A stretch of DNA of 64,000 nt, taken from the NCBI RefSeq assembly GCF_002157225.2, contig NZ_CP020038.1:4866501-4930500 (forward strand). The letters are read 5' to 3'. Origin of the DNA: Agarilytica rhodophyticola. Lineage in GTDB: Bacteria > Pseudomonadota > Gammaproteobacteria > Pseudomonadales > Cellvibrionaceae. Below the pieces are notes generated by a model. The model was not told the DNA's origin and did not search any database. It was given only the letters and a program-made list of their open reading frames with translations. This document shows, piece by piece, positions 57,597-64,000 of the stretch (its first letter is position 1; each line of letters opens with the position of its first letter). A program made the position numbers and the translations under genes.

Positions 57597-58946
57597 TTAT
57601 ACGAAAATAGCAAAAAGTACCACGATTAGAAAAATAGACCCCAGCGTATTTTTTTCTGCTGGCGGCTGAGTTTTTACTAATGTACTGCTTGCACTAGGGA
57701 TGCTTTCATCACCATTATTATCAATTGCAACAATCCGAACAAAACGGGTATCAGGGTATCGCAACGGTAATTCGAAATATGTGTCGTCTACAGTTTTAGA
57801 CATCATGATACTATTAAAGTCTTCAAACAATGATATTTCAACGCGATATTTAATAGCCTGTTCTACTTGTGACCAATTGAATTGAATCGTATTTTTAGAC
57901 ATTGATTGTTGGCGAATATCCGCAGGTGCCGATAGCATCGATTTCAGACAAGATGTAAACTCAGCAGGCATCCCCTGAAAAGAATAGCTGTCAACGCCAC
58001 TTATACGAAAGGTATAACAGCCGTTAGCTTGATCATCAAAAGTAAAATGGGTTTCAGATAGGTTTTTTACTAGTGTTTCCTTGCTATTATCCGACGTTAT
58101 TTCTAGGCGGTAACTCTCAGCCCCCTCTAAAGCCTGCCAACGCAAGTCAAATGGTATTCGTCCCTCGCCGGTTTGATTAAGCACCTGGGTAGGTGGTAAT
58201 AAATCTATCACCTGACTTAGTGACTTCCCTTGTTTTGCCAAAATACCTTTACCCCTAGGCAATAGCTTTTCTTGTTTGCCTTGAGAGACCGCCACAGCGC
58301 CATCAAATACTGCGTTGCGTGTGGCGGTTTCTTTCCCCACAAGACTAGTAACACGAAAATCTGTTCCCCTAACGGCAGCCACAGAAGACGGTGTTGTGAC
58401 TTCAAATCTATTTTCTTGTGTGTGTTTTAACACACGCGTCTGCACAGCCCCCCGCTTTAAATGGATACGCGTATCCACCATGCCTTCAGCACCGTGACTA
58501 GATAAAACATCGAAGGTAAGTTCGCTGCCAGCATCAACGGTCATGACCGACTTATCCGCGAAACCCAATACAACTAAGCTATCATCATCAACTTTTAAGG
58601 ATGTACCTATCGTTAAGGTATCACCATTATTAAGTGGTGTAACACTCCCGTCAGTATTAACTTTTGTCGCGGAGCCTTTTAAATAAACGATAGTTACCGG
58701 TGCAGGTGCTTCGATTAGCCACTCGACAGGAAAACGTATGCGCGTTCCAGGTGCAAGACTACGAGGATATTCGACTTGGTTGTAAGGCCCAATTCGCAAC
58801 CAGCAGTTTGCAACCTTCGTGTACTTCTTACACAAGCCCCATAAGGTTTCACCTTTACGAACGGTGTAGGTCCAATCGACAGCCAGCACGTTGTCAGCCA
58901 TGAGAAAAAAAGACAAAGTTATTACGAACGATAGCCATCGTTTCAT
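57597..58946 (-). CDS. LysM-FecR periplasmic protein with C-terminal anchor
   Basis: A 449-residue exported protein. Signal peptide (1-22), LysM domain (about 27-75: YTVRKGETLWGLCKKY), FecR domain (115-220: DSLVVLGFADKSVMTVDAGS, VRGTDFRVTS), two fibronectin-III-like regions (about 265-335 and 345-425), and a hydrophobic C-terminal end (GSIFLIVVLFAIFV) that may anchor it. LysM binds murein. No sigma factor is nearby, so it is unlike classical FecR; its position between a regulator and a CHASE2 kinase suggests an accessory sensor. Confidence 0.88.
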   Translation of the reverse strand: MKRWLSFVITLSFFLMADNVLAVDWTYTVRKGETLWGLCKKYTKVANCWLRIGPYNQVEYPRSLAPGTRIRFPVEWLIEAPAPVTIVYLKGSATKVNTDGSVTPLNNGDTLTIGTSLKVDDDSLVVLGFADKSVMTVDAGSELTFDVLSSHGAEGMVDTRIHLKRGAVQTRVLKHTQENRFEVTTPSSVAAVRGTDFRVTSLVGKETATRNAVFDGAVAVSQGKQEKLLPRGKGILAKQGKSLSQVIDLLPPTQVLNQTGEGRIPFDLRWQALEGAESYRLEITSDNSKETLVKNLSETHFTFDDQANGCYTFRISGVDSYSFQGMPAEFTSCLKSMLSAPADIRQQSMSKNTIQFNWSQVEQAIKYRVEISLFEDFNSIMMSKTVDDTYFELPLRYPDTRFVRIVAIDNNGDESIPSASSTLVKTQPPAEKNTLGSIFLIVVLFAIFV

Positions 58947-58980
58947 GTATTCAACTCCCTATGATGTGCTACCAAATGAC

Positions 58981-59123
58981 TAGAAGCTGTTTCATAACTC
59001 GCAAACGCAGGCGAGACGAGACAAAAATAACCGAAAAAGCGGAGTTTACATGAAGTAAATGAGCATTTTGAGGTTATTCTTAACGCTGTATCGGCAAGTA
59101 CAGCAGTTATGAAATTGCTTCTA
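58981..59123. mobile_element. 143-bp palindromic repeat (MITE-like)
   Basis: The element runs from TAGAAGCTGTTTCATAACT to its inverted partner AGTTATGAAATTGCTTCTA, with inner complementary arms (AATAACC/GGTTATT, CTGTA/TACAG). It can fold as one long hairpin and resembles a dispersed repeat of marine gammaproteobacteria. It lies between the response regulator and the LysM-FecR gene. On the minus strand its terminal TAG is the stop codon of the regulator. Confidence 0.7.
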
Positions 59124-59810
59124 AGAATTACTAATCTTTTCCAAGCGATAGCCATGCTGATAAATTGTTTTTATGATAAAGCCATTTTCTGGGCCAATTT
59201 TTAATGCGCGCCTGACACGACTAACATGCATGTCGACTGTGCGCGTATCAAGCCCTGCGTTTACTCCCCATACATCCTTAAGTAAATATTCCCTAGAAAG
59301 AGCTTTGCCAAGGTTTTTAAATAAACAAACTGTTACCGCGTAATCTTTTTGCGTAAGTTTTACCGGTTCGCCGTCACGCATAACAATTTCGGCTTTCGTA
59401 TCGATTACAAAAGGCCCTTCTGTAATTAGATCACTATCGTTTTTAATTCCTGCGCGACGTCCCAGCGCTGCTAAGCGCGCAGAAAACTCGCGCAAGCGCA
59501 AAGGCTTAATCAGGTAATCATCTGCCCCATTTTTCAAGGCATTAACAATGTCTTCTTCTGAATCACGCTGCGTTGTAAACAGTATAGGAATATGGCTATC
59601 AAACCGCTGACGAATGGTTTCAAGCACTTCAACACCTGTACCGTCAGGCAATTCCCAATCGAGTATTGCTAAGTCTGGATTAAACAGAGCAAATGACTCA
59701 ATAAATTGTTTGCAGTTAGCACTATGATTGATCTCGTGTCCTGCATCAGTCAACCATTGGCTCATTAACTCTGCTTGGGCATCATCGTCTTCGAGTACAG
59801 ATATTTTCAC
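59121..59810 (-). CDS. OmpR-family response regulator
   Basis: A 229-residue regulator. The receiver domain (1-120) has acidic residues in LEDDD, phospho-acceptor Asp51 in LAILDWELPDG, FTTQRD and the Lys of LIKPLR. The C-terminal winged helix (about 135-225: DYAVTVCLFKNLGKALSREY, TVDMHVSRVRRAL, YQHGYRLE) is complete. The stop codon is provided by the palindromic repeat, so the natural C-terminal tail may have been trimmed, though no domain is lost. The CHASE2 kinase is the likely partner. Confidence 0.93.
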   Translation of the reverse strand: MKISVLEDDDAQAELMSQWLTDAGHEINHSANCKQFIESFALFNPDLAILDWELPDGTGVEVLETIRQRFDSHIPILFTTQRDSEEDIVNALKNGADDYLIKPLRLREFSARLAALGRRAGIKNDSDLITEGPFVIDTKAEIVMRDGEPVKLTQKDYAVTVCLFKNLGKALSREYLLKDVWGVNAGLDTRTVDMHVSRVRRALKIGPENGFIIKTIYQHGYRLEKISNS

Positions 59811-60192
59811 GAGCTACAAGCCTGCCTTTGTCATTTATCAGAGTATACAGACTGTTAATACAAATGTTAGTACATCTTATTAGCAGCATAAGTCGAATTA
59901 TTAAGACTAAAAGCGAAAGACTATAATTCAGTCAAATCAACACGCTGCAAAAACAAGATGTCGAATATATAAGTTGGTATTAACAGACCCCAGAATGTAT
60001 TTAAAGCATATAAAATAAAACATTAGCATTAAAGACCTATGGCATTGGTTTGACAAGATTTTACATTGCAAAACGTGGCGTAATTTTCAACAAAAATACA
60101 TCCTATTGAGCATTGTGTAAATACTTAACAGAAGGGTTAATCCTTGCCAGTAAAATGATAGAATTGCACTTCGCTTCTATAGAAATCATATT
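59811..60192. other. Divergent intergenic region, response regulator / xseA
   Basis: About 380 nt, AT-rich, between divergent genes. It must hold promoters for both, but I could not place them with confidence. No repeats or RNA genes were recognised. Confidence 0.5.
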
Positions 60193-61551
60193 ATGCCTAA
60201 TAATGCACCGAATTTAATTGACAATAATCAGCAAACATTTTCGGTATCTCAGCTCAACCGAAAAGTAAAAAGCCTTTTAGAAGTGCATTTCCCTTTACTC
60301 TGGGTTGAGGGTGAAATATCAAACATTAGTCGACCCGCTTCTGGTCATTGGTATTTCACCCTAAAAGACAGCCAGGCTCAGGTCAGCTGCGCAATGTTTA
60401 AGCGGCGTAATCAGCAAACTAATTTTACACCTAAGGCGGGTGATCATGTTCGAGTTCGTGCTCGTGTTAGTTTGTATGAAGGCCGTGGTGATTATCAATT
60501 GATCATCGAGCATATGGAGCAAGCAGGCTTTGGTTTGCTCCAAAAACGTTTTAACGAACTCAAGGAAAAGCTGTTAGAAGAAGGTTTGTTCGACAGTGAG
60601 AAGAAGCAGGCAATCCCCTCACAAGTAAAGCACCTTGCAGTTGTCACATCGCCAACGGGGGCTGCAATTCGCGATGTTTTAAGTGTATTGAAAAGACGCT
60701 TTGCTGCAATGCCAGTGACAATAATCCCTAGTCTCGTGCAAGGTGAAGAGGCACCGCAAGCGCTCATTAAGGCCTTACATATCGCCGATCAAGATGAGCG
60801 CTACGATGCAATACTATTGTGCAGAGGCGGAGGTTCAATAGAAGATTTATGGGCATTTAATAACGAGGCTCTGGCTAGGGCAATTGCCGATGCTAAGACG
60901 CCAGTTGTGAATGCGGTCGGTCACGAGATCGATTTTACAATCGCAGACTTTGTTGCCGATTTAAGAGCCCCAACCCCCTCTGCTGCTGCTGAATTACTAA
61001 GCCCAAATAGAGACGATTTAATCGAGCGTTTTTCACACTACCATATGCAATTGCAGCGGCGTATCAAGGACAGTATCAAAACTAAAACGATCACTGTTGA
61101 GCAATTAAATAGACAATTGAAGCACCCTCGAGATAAGTTGGATCAGTGGCATCAACGTCTCGATCAGTTAGAAATACGCCTATCGCAGGCCATGAATAAA
61201 AGAAATGAAAATCACCGCTTTTATTTCAAATCTCTAGCACAACGATTGTCACAATCTTCTCCCCGCAACGTAATTAAACGTAGCGAAACTCAAGTGCATG
61301 CGCTACAAAAGAATCTCAAGCGTAATATTCTGGTTAAAATGTCGAATAAGAAACAAGACTATCTTAGGTTGATCTCACAACTGGATATTGTCAGCCCTAT
61401 AGCCACGTTAAAACGTGGCTATAGTATTACACTTAATGCCAAGCAAGAGATTGTGCACTCGGCTCAAGATATTGCTGTAGGGGAAGTCATTCACGTCAAA
61501 CTAAGCGACGGTGAAATTACCTCTACCGTACAAGAAAAGCAGTTGAATTAA
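60193..61551 (+). CDS. xseA: Exodeoxyribonuclease VII large subunit
   Basis: A 452-residue XseA, the catalytic subunit of single-strand exonuclease VII. An N-terminal OB fold (VSQLNRKVKSLLEVHFPLLW, GHWYFTLKDSQAQVSCAMF) is followed by the catalytic domain (VVTSPTGAAIRDVL, LCRGGGSIEDLWAFN, GHEIDFTIADFVADLRAPTP) and a long coiled-coil C-terminal half ending LKRGYSITL and KLSDGEITSTV. xseB is not adjacent. The antiporter gene starts 2 nt later. Confidence 0.97.
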   Translation: MPNNAPNLIDNNQQTFSVSQLNRKVKSLLEVHFPLLWVEGEISNISRPASGHWYFTLKDSQAQVSCAMFKRRNQQTNFTPKAGDHVRVRARVSLYEGRGDYQLIIEHMEQAGFGLLQKRFNELKEKLLEEGLFDSEKKQAIPSQVKHLAVVTSPTGAAIRDVLSVLKRRFAAMPVTIIPSLVQGEEAPQALIKALHIADQDERYDAILLCRGGGSIEDLWAFNNEALARAIADAKTPVVNAVGHEIDFTIADFVADLRAPTPSAAAELLSPNRDDLIERFSHYHMQLQRRIKDSIKTKTITVEQLNRQLKHPRDKLDQWHQRLDQLEIRLSQAMNKRNENHRFYFKSLAQRLSQSSPRNVIKRSETQVHALQKNLKRNILVKMSNKKQDYLRLISQLDIVSPIATLKRGYSITLNAKQEIVHSAQDIAVGEVIHVKLSDGEITSTVQEKQLN

Positions 61552-61553
61552 CG

Positions 61554-63278
61554 ATGCCTTTTGATATCACATTAAAATCCATAGAAGTCCCTTATCTGGT
61601 TGAGATTGCGGCGTTTCTGCTAGGGGTTGTGGTGATCGTCCCTATCTTCAAAAAAATTCGCCTAAGCCCTATTTTAGGGTATTTAGCCGTTGGCGCGCTC
61701 ATAGGCCCGCATAGTTTAGCCATTGTCCAAGATGTAAAAGGTATTCAACATTTTGCCGAGTTGGGCGTCATATTTCTTTTGTTTACTATCGGCTTGGAGC
61801 TATCTTTCGAGCGATTAAAAAGTTATGCCGGCATTATTTTCGGTCTGGGATCTGCTCAAGTGCTCACCTGTGCATTGGCCATTGGCGGTATAGCTTACGC
61901 TTGGGGCAACAATAGCGAGTCGGCTATTATTATAGGTTTGTGTTTATCACTGTCTTCGACTGCCATGGTCATGCAATTACTTAATGAGCGGGGAGAACTG
62001 GCTACCCGCCATGGCCGTCATAGCTTTTCAATTCTTCTATTTCAAGATCTTGCTGTCGTTCCGATTTTAATTTTACTTTCTTTATTTGGTCAAAAAGAAG
62101 ATGGCAGTATCTTAGCCAGTATCACCGTCGCTTTACTTAATGCTGTCATTGCAATTGTATTGATTGTAGCAATTGGCCGCCTAGGTTTACGTAAACTATT
62201 TGCAATAGCAGCGCATACTCATAGTATTGACGTATTCACTGCGATGACCCTGCTCACTATCCTTGCCATATCGATGCTAACAGGTGTCGCTGGGCTGTCG
62301 ATGGCTCTGGGTGCATTTATGGCTGGGCTACTGCTTGCTGAAACAGAGTTTAGGCACCAAATAGAAGGCGAAATAGAACCCTTTAAAGGCTTGTTCCTGG
62401 GCCTTTTCTTTATGTCAGTGGGAATGAATATCGATTTTGCTGTCGCCTTCGAAAATGGCTTATGGCTAATCGCGTCAGTATTTGGATTAATTCTACTAAA
62501 AACATGTATTACTTTCGTCTGCGCATTGTTGTTTCGTATCGATCTTGCCAACGCTATTCGCTCAGCAATCTTGCTATCAGAGGCAGGAGAATTTGCCTTT
62601 GTAGTTATCGGTCAGGCGACTTTGGTATATAACTTAGTGGATAACAGCATCGCACAATTCATGGTAGCCGTCGCAGGGATGTCCATGATGCTAACACCCG
62701 CATTGGCTAGTATCGGCCAATGGGTGAGCAAGCGTATTCAACCAGAGCAAAGCATTGCTGTTACCGATACTGAACATGAAGATCTCCACGATCACATCAT
62801 TATCGCCGGCTTTGGCAGAGTGGGGGCATCTGTTGCAGAAGTTTTACAATCACAAGCCATTCCCTATGTTGCCATCGATAATAATCCCGAGGAAGTATCC
62901 CAGCACCATAAAACGGATAAACCTGTGTATGTCGGAGATGCATCCCGTACAGAAGTGTTAAAACACGTAGGTATTGAACGAGCATCGGCCTTATTAATTA
63001 CCATGAATGATGCAAAAAGTGCGCTTAAAACACTAGATATTGCCAAGCACCAATGGTCTGATTTAACGGTTATTGTGCGTGCCAGAGACACCAGCCATTC
63101 AGAAAATTTAATTGCCAGTGGTGCTAGCCGCATTGTTCCTGAAACTCTCGAAGCAAGTTTACAATTATCAAACTATGTATTAAGAGCCAGTGGCTATAGT
63201 CGTGATGAAGCTAATGACTGCATCGATAGCATTCGTCGAATAAAGTATAACCTCAGGCCCCCTGCAGCAGATAAATAA
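61554..63278 (+). CDS. CPA2 monovalent cation:proton antiporter with RCK domain
   Basis: A 574-residue inner-membrane protein of the Kef/CPA2 type: about twelve hydrophobic helices over residues 10-385 (LGYLAVGALIGPHSLAIV, FLLFTIGLELSFERL, LSLSSTAMVMQLL, FFMSVGMNIDF), then a cytoplasmic TrkA-N/RCK domain (about 405-530: HIIIAGFGRVGASVAEVLQ, VGDASRTEVLKHVG) that binds NAD(H) or a related ligand. Potassium/proton exchange is the family role. It is coupled to xseA by 2-nt spacing. Confidence 0.92.
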   Translation: MPFDITLKSIEVPYLVEIAAFLLGVVVIVPIFKKIRLSPILGYLAVGALIGPHSLAIVQDVKGIQHFAELGVIFLLFTIGLELSFERLKSYAGIIFGLGSAQVLTCALAIGGIAYAWGNNSESAIIIGLCLSLSSTAMVMQLLNERGELATRHGRHSFSILLFQDLAVVPILILLSLFGQKEDGSILASITVALLNAVIAIVLIVAIGRLGLRKLFAIAAHTHSIDVFTAMTLLTILAISMLTGVAGLSMALGAFMAGLLLAETEFRHQIEGEIEPFKGLFLGLFFMSVGMNIDFAVAFENGLWLIASVFGLILLKTCITFVCALLFRIDLANAIRSAILLSEAGEFAFVVIGQATLVYNLVDNSIAQFMVAVAGMSMMLTPALASIGQWVSKRIQPEQSIAVTDTEHEDLHDHIIIAGFGRVGASVAEVLQSQAIPYVAIDNNPEEVSQHHKTDKPVYVGDASRTEVLKHVGIERASALLITMNDAKSALKTLDIAKHQWSDLTVIVRARDTSHSENLIASGASRIVPETLEASLQLSNYVLRASGYSRDEANDCIDSIRRIKYNLRPPAADK

Positions 63279-63292
63279 ACAAGACTTACACC

Positions 63293-64000
63293 ATGCCCTC
63301 CTCAATCCTTGACATTAAAAATGCGCGTGTATTCCGTGAATCTCATTGTGTATTTGACAATCTTTCTTTAAATATTAATGCCGGTGAACACGTCGCAATT
63401 TTAGGCCCTAATGGTGCGGGCAAAACTACCCTGCTTAAGTTGTTAACGCGAGAATTATATCCAGTGGTTCAAGCTGGCTCTCACGTTAAGTTATTCGGCG
63501 ATGACAAAGTCAATATTTGGAATTTAAGAAATAAAATAGGCGTCGTGTCTCATGAATTACAAAACCAATATCAAGCTATCGCTACAGGCTTAGATGTGGT
63601 GATGTCTGCATTTTTCGGTTCCATAGGTCTATACCGTCATCATCAGTACGATGAACAACAAGTCCATTTGGCAGAACAAGCCCTAGCTCGTTTACGTATC
63701 GAGTCACTTAGAGATAGGCAGTTTCTCCAACTTTCTACAGGGCAACAAAGGCGTTTGCTCATCGCCCGTGCAACCGTTCATAAACCAGAGGTCATCGTAC
63801 TGGATGAACCAAGCAGTGGCTTGGATATTAGTGCGGCCTTCCAAATTATTGAAGACTTGAGAGAGCTTGCTAAGCAAGGGATAAGCTTAATTTTAGTCAC
63901 CCACCATATCCAGGAAATCATTCCGGAGATTGAGCGTATCGTGATTCTTAAAGAAGGCAAGATTAATTTTGATGGCGATAAATCGGGAGCCCTCACCTCC
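63293..64000 (+). CDS. ABC transporter ATP-binding protein (cut by window end)
   Basis: ATG 63293 opens a frame of 236 codons still open at the window edge. It is an ABC ATPase: Walker A GPNGAGKTTLLKLL, Q-loop near VSHELQNQ, signature LSTGQQRRLLIARA (S-T-G-Q in place of S-G-G-Q), Walker B VIVLDEPSSGLD and switch His in LVTHHIQEI. The sequence resembles the ModF/YlmA-like group of single-domain cytoplasmic ATPases, but the missing end prevents a firm name. It starts 14 nt after the antiporter gene. Confidence 0.9.
   Translation, partial: MPSSILDIKNARVFRESHCVFDNLSLNINAGEHVAILGPNGAGKTTLLKLLTRELYPVVQAGSHVKLFGDDKVNIWNLRNKIGVVSHELQNQYQAIATGLDVVMSAFFGSIGLYRHHQYDEQQVHLAEQALARLRIESLRDRQFLQLSTGQQRRLLIARATVHKPEVIVLDEPSSGLDISAAFQIIEDLRELAKQGISLILVTHHIQEIIPEIERIVILKEGKINFDGDKSGALTS

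Noticed and set aside
1-64000. tRNA, rRNA or integrase (intI) genes
   Set aside because: None were recognised on either strand by reading; a tRNAscan/Infernal run would be needed to exclude tRNAs firmly.

Overview
The window is chromosomal DNA, roughly 40% GC by eye, from a gammaproteobacterium. The housekeeping genes (tal, purL, mltF, tadA, rlmA, mnmC, guaBA, xseA) are gammaproteobacterial in type. The secreted DUF1800/DUF1501 pairs, the CHASE2 kinase module and the dispersed palindromic repeats suggest a marine Cellvibrionaceae-like or related lineage; that placement is inference. No rRNA, tRNA, CRISPR array, prophage or integrase gene was recognised. Layout. 1-8.4 kb: the 3' end of transaldolase, then two tandem paralogous operons, each a DUF1800 lipoprotein followed by a Tat-exported DUF1501 protein. 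Their 5' leaders also match, with a core motif 98 and 99 nt before the two start codons. 8.6-16.2 kb: an HDOD protein, a cupin, a DUF2608 HAD-like protein, an OxyR-like LysR regulator that lacks the peroxidatic Cys, a SulP anion transporter preceded by a short ORF resembling the N-terminus of a beta-carbonic anhydrase, and a secreted S9 peptidase. 16.6-30.65 kb: an accessory region of about twenty small genes, all on the + strand and mostly unrecognised. It includes a P-loop kinase, lipoproteins, two LysE-type exporters, a possible Imm22-like immunity protein, small membrane proteins and an M74-type murein endopeptidase. Many stop codons lie in or beside YATAAC-like boxes that pair with GTTA-type boxes 59-115 nt downstream across foldable stems. 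I read this as a decaying integron cassette array without a local integrase (a CALIN). Three cassette genes are broken, and a 386-bp terminal-inverted-repeat element is also present. 30.7-48 kb: core genes again. On the minus strand lie GDPD, a metallo-beta-lactamase-fold hydrolase, a glycosyltransferase, purL, and then tadA-rlmA and a DUF1653 gene. On the plus strand lie mltF, two flavodoxins, mnmC, a ComFB-like gene, a glutaminyl cyclase, cobB and DUF4202. 48-64 kb: guaBA, gntK, an HhH/DUF4332-like protein, a MscS channel and an OmpA/TSP3 porin. A three-gene signalling module follows (OmpR-type regulator, LysM-FecR periplasmic protein, CHASE2 histidine kinase), with a 143-bp palindromic repeat whose end supplies the regulator's stop codon. 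The window closes with xseA, a CPA2 antiporter with an RCK domain, and an ABC ATPase cut by the window edge. How the genes work together: purL and guaBA belong to purine synthesis; tadA, rlmA and mnmC modify translation RNAs; mltF and the M74 peptidase act on murein; the SulP gene with its divergent LysR gene and the putative carbonic anhydrase remnant points to inorganic-anion or bicarbonate uptake.
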